From assembly GCF_014138045.1 (NCBI RefSeq), contig NZ_JACGXA010000001.1, positions 3,891,001-3,955,000 of the forward strand: 64,000 nucleotides of DNA. Direction: 5' to 3'. Origin of the DNA: Nocardioides ginsengisegetis. Its GTDB lineage: Bacteria > Actinomycetota > Actinomycetes > Propionibacteriales > Nocardioidaceae. The notes under the pieces are model-generated. The model worked only from the letters and a program-made list of their open reading frames with translations, was not told the origin of the DNA and did not search any database. The position numbers and the translations under genes were made by a program. Numbering within the stretch: the first letter of the stretch is position 1; each line of letters starts with the position of its first letter. Below, piece by piece: positions 17,744 to 24,791 of the stretch.

Positions 17744-18252
17744 GACTCCTCCTTGCAGCCGGTCAGCAATGCGCGAAGAGCCGCAAGCCCGTGCGAGGCG
17801 TGGGAACGGACTGTCGCCTGAGTGCAGCCGATCAGCTGAGCGATCTCCTGGTCGGGAACGTCCTCGTAGAACCGCAGCACCAGGACCGCGCGCTGTCGGG
17901 GTGGCAGGGTGGCCAGCCAGCGCCAGGCCTCATCCCGATCGTCGGCTCCACTAGTCGTAGGCACTGGCGGATCGAGGTCTCCCTCCAACGGGACGGTGGC
18001 CAGTCGTCGCCGACGGTGTTGCGAAGCGTGTTCGTTGATCATGATCCGACGCAAGTACGCCGTCGGCGCCGCCATGGCTGCGATCCGCTCACCGTTCCGA
18101 CACGCACGCGCGAAGGTGGCCTGCAGCAGGTCCTCGGCCGCGTGCGGGTTCCCGCACAGCATGTAGGCGAGCCTCATCAGTCCCGGCGACGCGACCGTCA
18201 CCAGTCCGTCCCAGTCAGCGTGGACGGTCGACGTCGTTTCGATCCGGATCAC
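17740..18252 (-). CDS. RNA polymerase ECF sigma factor (SigE family)
   Basis: 170 aa. Region 2: LMRLAYMLCGNPHAAEDLLQ; region 4 with LPPRQRAVLVLRFYED and helix-turn-helix VPDQEIAQLIGCTQATVRSH. This is the SigE-family arrangement common in Actinobacteria. First gene of a two-gene operon with the membrane protein at 16640-17743. It lies between array repeats H and I. Confidence 0.88.
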   Translation of the reverse strand: MIRIETTSTVHADWDGLVTVASPGLMRLAYMLCGNPHAAEDLLQATFARACRNGERIAAMAAPTAYLRRIMINEHASQHRRRRLATVPLEGDLDPPVPTTSGADDRDEAWRWLATLPPRQRAVLVLRFYEDVPDQEIAQLIGCTQATVRSHASHGLAALRALLTGCKEES

Positions 18253-18408
18253 CCCCCTTGTCCCCTAGAACGCAACCGAGCCGACAATTGTGGAAGTCAT
18301 GGACATGTTTCGTGGACCGTTCCTGCCGGAGGCATGGACTAGGCACATCAGCCATCTGCGCGATTCGAACGCTAGCGAGTCAAGACCCCGTCCGGGGGAG
18401 CCTCCTTG

Positions 18409-18465
18409 TAGCCGCACTCATCTTCCGCGGATTGTGAAAGCGCGATCATGCCGATGAGCGGGCGC
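18409..18465 (+). repeat. Array repeat, copy I (longer centre)
   Basis: GCCGCACTCATC at the left and ATCATGCCGATGAGCGGGCG at the right, with about 6 extra bp in the centre compared with other copies. CTCATC and GATGAG remain perfectly complementary. It lies 20 bp before the next GTG start. Confidence 0.75.
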
Positions 18466-18484
18466 ACAGTGGGAGCATCTTCGC

Positions 18485-18724
18485 GTGGCCGACGGCGCTG
18501 ACCTGCCCGAGACTTTGACCCTCGATGAGGCGTACCGGGCTGCCTTCTTCCTGACCGACTTGTACGTCGGCATCGAATCCAGCCCCGACGAGGGCTTGGT
18601 GCTCTTCCATCAGTACCTGCAGTCGGACCCTGCTCGCTGGGAAGACTGGAAGCAGGCCGTGCGTCAGGCTCTGAGCCCTGAGGCGGACCCAGACCCGCTT
18701 GTCGAGAACCTCCTCCGCGACTGA
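18485..18724 (+). CDS. Small acidic hypothetical protein, cassette-borne
   Basis: 79 aa from GTG 18485, acidic and probably all-helical (LTLDEAYRAAFFLTDLYVGI, LFHQYLQSDPARWEDWKQAV). The size and composition resemble bacterial toxin-immunity proteins, but no family is recognised. Its stop is 1 bp from array repeat J and its start 20 bp from repeat I, making one of the cleanest gene-plus-repeat units. Confidence 0.7.
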   Translation: MADGADLPETLTLDEAYRAAFFLTDLYVGIESSPDEGLVLFHQYLQSDPARWEDWKQAVRQALSPEADPDPLVENLLRD

Positions 18725-18725
18725 A

Positions 18726-18775
18726 GGAAACGCACTCATCTGCCGCGTTGTGCGCGGTCTTGCCGATGAGCGGCC
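18726..18775 (+). repeat. Array repeat, copy J (closest to consensus)
   Basis: GAAACGCACTCATCTGCCGC at the left and CTTGCCGATGAGCGG at the right. CTCATC and GATGAG are perfectly complementary, and the centre can form CCGCG / CGCGG around TTGTG. It starts 1 bp after the preceding stop. Confidence 0.9.
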
Positions 18776-18776
18776 C

Positions 18777-19049
18777 TCACTTCGGGGGGCAGTACCGAAG
18801 AGCGCCCGCGACACGGTTGCCCATCTGCATCCGCTCCACGAGTGCGAGCATGTCGGCCCGCTCGTCTGGGGCGAGCGGCTGCTCGTCCTCGCTCAGAACG
18901 TCAGCCATCTGTTCGAGTGCGAGCCCGAGTTCGTTCGCGTCGATGAACTCGGCGATCAGCGTGATGTCCTTGCCCGGAAGCCGATCATCCAGGCGGATGA
19001 GGAGGCCGTGCAGTTGCCCGGCGATCTCTTCGTAGGAGGTGAGATCCAC
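18777..19049 (-). CDS. MafI-family-like immunity protein
   Basis: 90 aa, acidic and helical. The pattern FIDANELGLALEQMADVLSE followed by LAPDERADMLALVERM and a C-terminal RYCP resembles the MafI family of immunity proteins, which protect against polymorphic toxins. No toxin gene is adjacent, so it would be an orphan immunity gene. It lies on the minus strand exactly between repeats J and K; its stop is 1 bp from repeat J. Confidence 0.6.
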   Translation of the reverse strand: MDLTSYEEIAGQLHGLLIRLDDRLPGKDITLIAEFIDANELGLALEQMADVLSEDEQPLAPDERADMLALVERMQMGNRVAGALRYCPPK

Positions 19050-19067
19050 GGCGGGATCGTGTCACAA

Positions 19068-19114
19068 GAAACGCACTCACGTGCCGCGATCCGGGCTGGC
19101 ATGCCGCTGAGCGG
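19068..19114 (+). repeat. Array repeat, copy K
   Basis: GAAACGCACTCACGTGCCGC at the left, GGCATGCCGCTGAGCGGTCG at the right. TGCCG motifs 20 bp apart. It lies just upstream of the start of the minus-strand MafI-like gene. Confidence 0.85.
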
Positions 19115-19192
19115 TCGCACCAATACCGTTGCCAGAACGGCCAGGGGCGCGACTCTGCGTAAAGTGCCGTACGAGCCGCTGGCCTCGCTCTG

Positions 19193-19240
19193 GACTACGC
19201 TCGCGACATGACTGCGAGCCAGTACCGCCCGCAGGCTTGA
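19193..19240 (+). pseudogene. Truncated copy of the start of the 13501 gene
   Basis: ACTACGCTCGCGACATGACT... matches the start region of the small membrane protein gene at 13486-13520 (about 30 of 35 positions by eye), including sequence upstream of the ATG. Here the frame ends after MTASQYRPQA. The duplicated piece includes 5' noncoding DNA. Confidence 0.5.
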
Positions 19241-19332
19241 CGAATGTCGGGTGAGCTAAAGCCAGGGATGGCAACGAGGAACCCCAGCCATCGACGAACA
19301 CTTGCGCGTGCGCACTCGCTGACACTCCCTGT

Positions 19333-19365
19333 TATCGCTCATGCCGATGTGCGCCCGGTCCGGGC
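19333..19365 (+). repeat. Array repeat, partial copy L
   Basis: TATCGCTCATGCCGATGTGC and CCCGGTCCGGG keep one half of the repeat only. It is the last recognisable copy in the array. Confidence 0.35.
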
Positions 19366-19563
19366 TCGACGCGCCCACGCTCAGAGGGCCAACGCATTCC
19401 GCGGGCCTGTGGCACCGCATAGCGTGGCAAACGTTGGCGAATCGTGTGGGAATCTACGCCTCGGCGTCATGCCTCCAGCGACAACCAGGTGTCCGTCCTG
19501 GTGACGGTCCAGTGTCCCGGTCAGGATCTGTGAATGATTCGCGCGCATCGCTGCCGCAGGCAC

Positions 19564-19857
19564 TCAGGACTGAAGTTGACTGCCAACGTAGAAGAAGCAG
19601 ACGAGCTCGATGAGGAGGGTGGCCCAACCTGAGACCAGGAGACTCACCCCCCAAGGCCGCTGTCCCCTGTTGCGGAGGATCACCCCAGCGACGAGCGAGA
19701 CACCAGGAAGCCCCAACGCGTAGACCAGCCAAGAGGAGGACGTCGCAGACTCGACTGCCTTTGCTGTCACCACCAGATCAAGGCTAAGGACAAGAACACC
19801 GGAGAGGATGGCGCTGGTCCAGGACAGGTGGCGAGCACGACGTTCGACAGTCGGCAT
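19564..19857 (-). CDS. Small membrane protein
   Basis: 97 aa with three predicted helices (WTSAILSGVLVLSLDLVVTA, WLVYALGLPGVSLVAGVIL, WGVSLLVSGWATLLIELVCF). The start ATG 19857 was chosen because upstream sequence in the same frame has the composition of noncoding DNA. No family recognised. Confidence 0.5.
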   Translation of the reverse strand: MPTVERRARHLSWTSAILSGVLVLSLDLVVTAKAVESATSSSWLVYALGLPGVSLVAGVILRNRGQRPWGVSLLVSGWATLLIELVCFFYVGSQLQS

Positions 19858-19863
19858 TACGTT

Positions 19864-20180
19864 CCACCCCTTGATGACTCGCCTGGCGTCGCCGGCATTC
19901 CAATCTATCGCGTCATTGAGTGCATGGTGCACCGCTCCGTCCACGCCGATCCCGACTCCATCACCCTGAACCGGGTCAACCCGCGCGTGGTCACGAACAC
20001 CCCGGACGCGTTGATCACCTGCCGCCGACGTCGAGCGATGAGGTCGCTTTCGTTCTGGCGCAGAAAGACTGGCGCGCCTTGAAGGACGAGCGCGCGGTCG
20101 AGCAAGTGCTGCAACATGTACTAGGCGGCCGAAAGGTCTGGGTGGTGGCCTCCGCAGGTGATACAACCGTGCCGTTCTAG
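19864..20180 (+). pseudogene. Frameshifted gene remnant
   Basis: Two adjacent frames each look protein-like and join near 20015-20030. The first has IPIYRVIECMVHRSVHADPD and RVVTNTPDALIT; the second has SSDEVAFVLAQKDWRALKDE and GRKVWVVASAGDTTVPF before the stop at 20180. One indel would give a protein of about 100 aa. No family recognised and no clear start. Confidence 0.4.
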
Positions 20181-20415
20181 GGAACGTCCGGACATGCGCT
20201 ATCAGCGCGGTCGTGGCGAGAGCGTTCCTCACGGCGAAATTCGGCGGCCCGTGGTTATGCCCGGGCCCGTCGCGACCGGCTGCCCGCCAGCCTGAAGGTT
20301 GACGGCCCTCGCCAGCGGCCCGATCCTGAGATCCGGGGCTGTCTGGGTTCAACAACAACACGTCTGTGGACAAATCGCAGTCCTTAGTCGCGACAGCTGT
20401 ATCAACGGGGGATAC
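20181..20415. other. Intergenic, promoter region of secreted protein gene
   Basis: No gene seen. It must carry the promoter of the gene at 20416, but no clear hexamer pair can be assigned. Confidence 0.4.
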
Positions 20416-20865
20416 ATGAGCTCAGTCGATATCAAGCGGGCCCGACGCACGGCCATCGCTGTGACGTTCCTGGGATGCGCCGTGGGCGCAGCAGGCTGGG
20501 CCTCCGCATCCGCCCCGTCCCTGTCGTCGCCCCGGTCGGCGCTGCCGTGGAAGAACACCGACGGCCCCTATCCGGTCAACCAATACGGGCAGACGTACGG
20601 CTCGGACTTCGGCCGGAGCAACGAGCCTGACCTGGTGCTTGTCACGGGCGACCACGGGGTCTCGGGGTATGTCCTCTCTCGCGACCTCTATCCAGCGACG
20701 CCGAACTCCCGGGCCGAGGCGCGGCGCCAATCGGCCCAGGTGGCGAGCACTCGCACCATCCCGGTCTTCGACCAGGACGGCACCGACCAACTCGACACAT
20801 TCACGACTTCACCTGTCACGGTCGTCAAGACCAGCCCTCGCGGTACTCCCAGCGAGCGGCGCTAG
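20416..20865 (+). CDS. Secreted hypothetical protein
   Basis: 149 aa. The N-terminal signal sequence (RARRTAIAVTFLGCAVGAAG, cleavage probably after ASA) is followed by a mature part with NQYGQTYGSDF, a repeated actinobacterial pattern (DLVLVTGDHGVSGYVLSRDL) and IPVFDQDGTDQLDTF. Such short secreted proteins are widespread in Actinobacteria and have no known function. The ATG at 20416 follows GGGG-rich DNA. Likely co-transcribed with the DUF1707 gene 15 bp downstream. Confidence 0.7.
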   Translation: MSSVDIKRARRTAIAVTFLGCAVGAAGWASASAPSLSSPRSALPWKNTDGPYPVNQYGQTYGSDFGRSNEPDLVLVTGDHGVSGYVLSRDLYPATPNSRAEARRQSAQVASTRTIPVFDQDGTDQLDTFTTSPVTVVKTSPRGTPSERR

Positions 20866-20880
20866 CGGAAGGGGTTGGTC

Positions 20881-21312
20881 TTGAGTCGACCTACGGAAGC
20901 CCGCCGCGATGCGAGTCTGGAACGTCTCAAGGATGCCTATGTTCGCGGAGCACTGACCCTTGAGGACATGGAGAACCGCGTGGGCTGGGCGCTCGTAGCG
21001 CCGTCGCACGCCGACCTGGTCTTCCTGACGAGCGACGTCCCGGCGGAGACCGCGATCCTCCCGGTCACGGCTGCGCCGATCCCACACAGCCCCTCACCAG
21101 CGGTGCGGTCTGTACGGAGGGCCCGGATCTCGAACAGTGAACGACTGCTCTGGATGGCTGCCTTGAGCGTTGTTGCGTTGCTCGGGGCCGGGACCACGTT
21201 CGTGATTGCCCACCAACCGCACTCAGTCCCGGCCCATTGCCTGGCGCCTGGCAAGGACGGCGTCGTGCTTTGGATTTGCGCGGATACACCGTCCCACGCA
21301 CAGGTGCGCTGA
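20881..21312 (+). CDS. DUF1707-domain membrane protein
   Basis: 143 aa from TTG 20881, chosen because GGAAGGGG lies 7-8 nt upstream. Residues 1-55 match the DUF1707/SHOCT-like pattern (RPTEARRDASLERLKDAY, GALTLEDMENRVGWAL, SHADLVFLTSDVP). A linker, one transmembrane helix (WMAALSVVALLGAGTTFVIA) and a short tail with two Cys follow. Function unknown; the domain usually marks membrane proteins of actinobacterial stress or envelope systems. Confidence 0.75.
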   Translation: MSRPTEARRDASLERLKDAYVRGALTLEDMENRVGWALVAPSHADLVFLTSDVPAETAILPVTAAPIPHSPSPAVRSVRRARISNSERLLWMAALSVVALLGAGTTFVIAHQPHSVPAHCLAPGKDGVVLWICADTPSHAQVR

Positions 21313-21410
21313 CGTCTGGCATAGCGGGCGCGGGTCGAATGGTGGGCCCTGTCAGCAGTCATCGAACCGCTGATCACTCATGGACGATGGGGACCGCCGA
21401 CTTGGTGATC

Positions 21411-21893
21411 TCAATCGAGCAGGCGCGCTTTTGCGACCCTGAACTCGGCGTCCGTGAGTGCGCCGGAGCCGCGCAGCTCGGCCAGTTTCTGTAGCTGGTC
21501 AGCAACCGTTTGGCCCGAGGCACGTGACACGCCTGCCTGCGGCGGATGGATCGCCCCCGACGGGTCCTGCTCAAGCATTCCCTGCAGATGGTGACTGGCG
21601 GTGTCGAGCAGGCGCGCGATGTTCTTCCGCTCCGCTCCCCCGGCAGTGACGTTCGTTCGAACCTTGGCAGCGCCGACGACTCGGACCAGTCCACCTTCTG
21701 GCGACGGGATGACGCTCGCAGATAGGCTTGCGCCCCACGAGAAGCCAGACATCGGTGTCGAGAAAGAGACTGACCGAGCGTATTCGTCAGTTGACTTCAC
21801 GGACCACCGGAGAGCCTTGAGTGCGCGAGTGACCGCGGCAAAGACCCAGTCGGGGTGCGCGGGGAAAAACCGCTCGTTGGCCAGGTTGCTCAT
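21411..21893 (-). CDS. SHOCT-domain protein
   Basis: 160 aa. The C-terminal 35 residues form a SHOCT domain (VADQLQKLAELRGSGALTDA, EFRVAKARLLD). The N-terminal 100 residues are an alpha/beta domain (FFPAHPDWVFAAVTRALKAL) of the kind found in small actinobacterial proteins with SHOCT tails. Probably cytoplasmic; role unknown. Confidence 0.7.
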   Translation of the reverse strand: MSNLANERFFPAHPDWVFAAVTRALKALRWSVKSTDEYARSVSFSTPMSGFSWGASLSASVIPSPEGGLVRVVGAAKVRTNVTAGGAERKNIARLLDTASHHLQGMLEQDPSGAIHPPQAGVSRASGQTVADQLQKLAELRGSGALTDAEFRVAKARLLD

Positions 21894-22173
21894 GGGCGCA
21901 TCCTGCCTCGAGGTGCGACGCCTGTCTCAGTTTCCAAGGCTTCGCCGACTCGACAATCGAAGCGCCAACCTAACCCTTTGAGACCGGTGGGGCCTCCCGG
22001 CTGGCCGGCGATCTTGCCGACTTTCGGCTCTTGCGCTGGGCGTTCGATCCCGACATATCAGGACATTGCGACCTCGGCCGGACGTCCCAAAAGGTCCGTG
22101 ACGAGTGGTGACGGCGTCCCACTGCTGGCCGGTGGAGTGGAGGCAATCACCCACCAACTCCCAGGAGTAAGTC
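21894..22173. other. Left end region of the integrative element
   Basis: 280 bp with no gene. It should hold the promoter of the AICE operon and possibly its left attachment site, but no copy of the tRNA-Arg 3' end was found here. AGGAG lies just before the first AICE gene. Confidence 0.4.
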
Positions 22174-22593
22174 ATGGCGATGCCCCGCAAGATCCCGGTC
22201 GAGTTCGGCGTGGCCTTCCCGTACGGCGCGTACGCCGTCGGCGAAGTGCAGCCGGTCCGCGACTACGACAAGTCGACCCGCGAGCGCGTGGTCCAGGCGG
22301 CCGACCCGGACACCGGCGTGCCGCTCTGGTCGGTCGAGGTTGTTGACGGCGACCCGGAAGCGAAGAAGTCCAACCGCACGATGTCGGTCAAGATCACGGC
22401 CAAGGTCCAGCCGGTGCTTCCGGAGGCCCTCACCGGACTTCCGTTCACTCCGGTCGAGTTCGACAAGCTCACGGCCACGGCCTACATCGAGGAGAACGGC
22501 GACTTCTCCAAGATCTCGTGGTCGCTTCGGGCTGCGGACGTGCACGCACCCGCTCGCGGCGCGAAGCCGGCGCCGGAGAAGGCGAGCGCCTGA
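22174..22593 (+). CDS. Pra-like activator of AICE replication, integration and excision
   Basis: 139 aa. IPVEFGVAFPYGAYAVGEV and VRDYDKSTRERVVQAADPDT and LPFTPVEFDKLTATAYI match the pattern of proteins annotated as plasmid replication, integration and excision activator, named after Pra of pSAM2. That protein switches on rep/xis/int in integrated elements. It is the first gene of the AICE operon; AGGAG lies 8 nt before ATG 22174. The last base of its stop codon is the first of the next ATG. Confidence 0.72.
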   Translation: MAMPRKIPVEFGVAFPYGAYAVGEVQPVRDYDKSTRERVVQAADPDTGVPLWSVEVVDGDPEAKKSNRTMSVKITAKVQPVLPEALTGLPFTPVEFDKLTATAYIEENGDFSKISWSLRAADVHAPARGAKPAPEKASA

Positions 22594-22913
22594 TGAACGA
22601 GGCGGTCCCCGACTGGAAGTGGGGCGCGTGGGTGCTCGGCGACATGGCCGATGTGCTCCGTCGCGCCTGCGACGCGGTTGGCCGTGCCACGGACGTCGTT
22701 CGTGTCGAGGCAGCGCCCCCGCGGACCTCCGAGGAGCTACCCCAGGTGACGCTCGTGATCCCGAGCGAGAGAGGCCTGTTCAGGCTGCGCACCGAGATCG
22801 CCGAAAGTGAGTACCCGGTTCGCTTCATCGGGCGCCCCACAGGCCAGCGCTGGACGGCTGAGGTCCTTGGTGTGCGGCTCGTGGTCACCCTCGAAGCCGG
22901 TGACGCATCGTGA
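22593..22913 (+). CDS. AICE-encoded hypothetical protein
   Basis: 106 aa from ATG 22593. DWKWGAWVLGDMADVLRRAC, then a beta-rich second half (PQVTLVIPSERGLFRL, GRPTGQRWTAEVLG). No recognised family. Overlaps its neighbours by 1 and 4 bp, so it belongs to the element's operon. Confidence 0.6.
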   Translation: MNEAVPDWKWGAWVLGDMADVLRRACDAVGRATDVVRVEAAPPRTSEELPQVTLVIPSERGLFRLRTEIAESEYPVRFIGRPTGQRWTAEVLGVRLVVTLEAGDAS

Positions 22914-23173
22914 ACGGCGGTGGCGCCCACGAGTGGCTCCGCTTCTTCGACACGCAGACACGAGAAGACGCGGTGAGCGAGATCCGACGAATGATCGGAC
23001 GCCTTGACGAGTCCAGCGACGAGCTCGGCCATGTCCTCAAGATCCTCTCCGGATCTCCGTCCGGTGATGTCGAGGACGTCCTCCGAGTCTCGCGCACCTG
23101 CGTCAACGAGGCGATAGGCCTCTTGAGCGGGGTCATCACGCGCATCCGGCTCGGCGACCCCGACGCGGCCTGA
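22910..23173 (+). CDS. AICE-encoded small helical protein
   Basis: 87 aa from GTG 22910, mostly helical and amphipathic (AVSEIRRMIGRLDESSDELG, VSRTCVNEAIGLLSGVITRI). Not recognised. It lies between two AICE genes with a 4 bp upstream overlap and a 3 bp gap to the translocase gene. Confidence 0.55.
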   Translation: MNGGGAHEWLRFFDTQTREDAVSEIRRMIGRLDESSDELGHVLKILSGSPSGDVEDVLRVSRTCVNEAIGLLSGVITRIRLGDPDAA

Positions 23174-23176
23174 TCG

Positions 23177-24559
23177 ATGTCGACTCCGATGCAGGAGGCG
23201 TATCCCGAGGCGCGATGGTGGCTCCACGCCGTCACGACGGTGGTCAGGCGGGCCCCGGGGTACGCCTGCACCGGCTCCGCCCTGGTCTGGCTCACATGGC
23301 CGTGGGGCGGGCTGGCGACTGCCGTCGCTCTTGCCGTTGTGGCGGCGGCCCGTGTCTGGGCGGCTTGCCGTCCTCGGTCCCTCGCCCGGCTCGTGGGTCC
23401 ACTGCAGTCGAGGTACTGGCGATGGCAGATCCGGCGGCACTGGGAGACCGTGTGCCTGCGCTGCGGGCTCGCTGACCCCGGCGCCCCACAAGTACGGCGA
23501 ACCTGGGTGACGTCCCCCCACGTGCATCTCCTGGTGCGACCCGGTCTCGGCCAAAAGATGTCGGACTTCGAGGGTGCCGCAGAAGCCTTGCGCGTCGCCG
23601 TCGGAGCCTCTCGCCTCCGCGTCGAGCCCCACGGCGTACGCGACGTCCTTCTGTCCTTCACTGTCGGGGATGAGCTGCGCTTCGCATTCGACGCGCGCCC
23701 AGGCGATGTCGCATCGTCGCTCGAATCGGTGGCGATGGGCCGCCGCGAGGACGGGCGAGCGTGGCGACTTCCGGTCGGACCTCACACGCTCATCGCGGGC
23801 TGCTCAGGCTCCGGGAAAGGGTCCCTGTTCTGGTCGTTCGCCTTCGGCTTGGCTCCCGCCGTCCGGGACGGGCGCGTCCAACTCCACGGGATCGACCTCA
23901 AGGGCGGCATGGAGATCCTCATGGGCAGGGACCTGTTCACCACGTCGGCCACCAGCGCGGCCGAGGCAGTGGCCGTGCTCGAGATGCTCGTTGCCTGGAT
24001 GCAAGAGCGTGCGGGGCAGTACGCGGGACGTCTGCGTACCCATCGTCCAACCGCTGACGAGCCGCTGCACGTCGTCATGATCGACGAGCTTGCAGCACTG
24101 ACCGCTTACTGCCCTGACCGAGACCTGCAGCGACGTGCCGAGACGGCGATCAACCTGATCTGCTCTCAGGGCCGAGCCCCCGGGTTCATGGTCTTCGCCT
24201 GCCTCCAGGACCCACGAAAGGAGGTCATCCCCTCTCGAGGTCTGTTCACCCAGATGGTGGGGCTGCGCCTCAAGGACCTGTCGGAGACCTCGATGGTCCT
24301 GGGCGAAGTGGCGGTTCTCAGCGGTGCTCACTGTCACCGAATCACTCGAGACGTCCCTGGCACCGGCTACGTGCTGCCCGAGGAGGGCGGTCACCCGGTG
24401 CGGGTCCGTGCCGGCTACGCCTCGGACGAGGCAATCCGGGAGGTCGCGAGTCGGTTCCGCACGTCGACCCAGATTCCTGTCGTGGTCCCGGAGCACGGCG
24501 GGGAGCCTTCGACACGGCGGCCGCGACGCCCGAGGGCATCGGAGGTGCGCGATGACTGA
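23177..24559 (+). CDS. FtsK/SpoIIIE-type DNA translocase (TraSA-like)
   Basis: 460 aa conjugative DNA translocase. Two N-terminal membrane segments (about residues 30-60: ACTGSALVWLTWPWG, LATAVALAVVAAARVWAA) and a FtsK/HerA ATPase domain. Walker A is GCSGSGKG (residues 208-215), with Gly in place of Ser/Thr as is common in TraSA proteins; Walker B is VVMIDELAAL near residue 300. It pumps double-stranded DNA during mycelial conjugation in related elements. The stop overlaps the next ATG by 8 bp. Confidence 0.88.
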   Translation: MSTPMQEAYPEARWWLHAVTTVVRRAPGYACTGSALVWLTWPWGGLATAVALAVVAAARVWAACRPRSLARLVGPLQSRYWRWQIRRHWETVCLRCGLADPGAPQVRRTWVTSPHVHLLVRPGLGQKMSDFEGAAEALRVAVGASRLRVEPHGVRDVLLSFTVGDELRFAFDARPGDVASSLESVAMGRREDGRAWRLPVGPHTLIAGCSGSGKGSLFWSFAFGLAPAVRDGRVQLHGIDLKGGMEILMGRDLFTTSATSAAEAVAVLEMLVAWMQERAGQYAGRLRTHRPTADEPLHVVMIDELAALTAYCPDRDLQRRAETAINLICSQGRAPGFMVFACLQDPRKEVIPSRGLFTQMVGLRLKDLSETSMVLGEVAVLSGAHCHRITRDVPGTGYVLPEEGGHPVRVRAGYASDEAIREVASRFRTSTQIPVVVPEHGGEPSTRRPRRPRASEVRDD

Positions 24560-24791
24560 GTCCTGGATGGCCGAGGCGCTCTGCCGCCACTTCCCCATGC
24601 AGACCTGGATCGTCGAGCCGGAAGATCGGACGTCTGCGTCCACGGCAGCCCTGAGCGCCGTCTGCCTGTCCTGCCCCGTGCGTCCCGCCTGCGCCGGCTA
24701 CGTGCTGCGCAAGGGCATTGTGAGCGGCTTCTGGGCGGGGGCCGACCGATCGCCCAGCAACGTCACTGATCGGGCGGATGGCGCCGCATGA
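24552..24791 (+). CDS. WhiB-like iron-sulfur transcription factor
   Basis: 79 aa. Four Cys in the WhiB spacing (C11, C38, C41, C47; CLSCPVRPAC) would bind a 4Fe-4S cluster. The turn motif GFWAG (59-63) matches the family G[VI]WGG motif. WhiB proteins bind sigma region 4 to redirect transcription. Encoded inside the AICE with overlaps on both sides (8 bp and 4 bp), it probably regulates the element itself. Confidence 0.85.
   Translation: MTESWMAEALCRHFPMQTWIVEPEDRTSASTAALSAVCLSCPVRPACAGYVLRKGIVSGFWAGADRSPSNVTDRADGAA

Larger units (their letters stand above)
19121..19563. other. Gap of about 440 bp with gene and repeat remnants
   Basis: Holds a ten-codon remnant related to the 13501 gene start (19193-19240) and a half repeat at 19333-19365. 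Otherwise no reading frame with a plausible start and composition was found. It looks like the decayed end of the array. Confidence 0.5.

Noticed and set aside
18353..18380. Possible left att (GATTCGAAC)
   Set aside because: Only nine bases match the tRNA-Arg 3' half; not enough for a direct repeat.
11311..19365. Canonical integron with attC sites
   Set aside because: Repeats lack the GTTRRRY / RYYYAAC core boxes and no IntI-type integrase is in the window. The array is reported as attC-like only.
11311..19365. CRISPR array
   Set aside because: Spacing is 0.3-2 kb with genes between copies, copies are diverged, and no cas genes are present.
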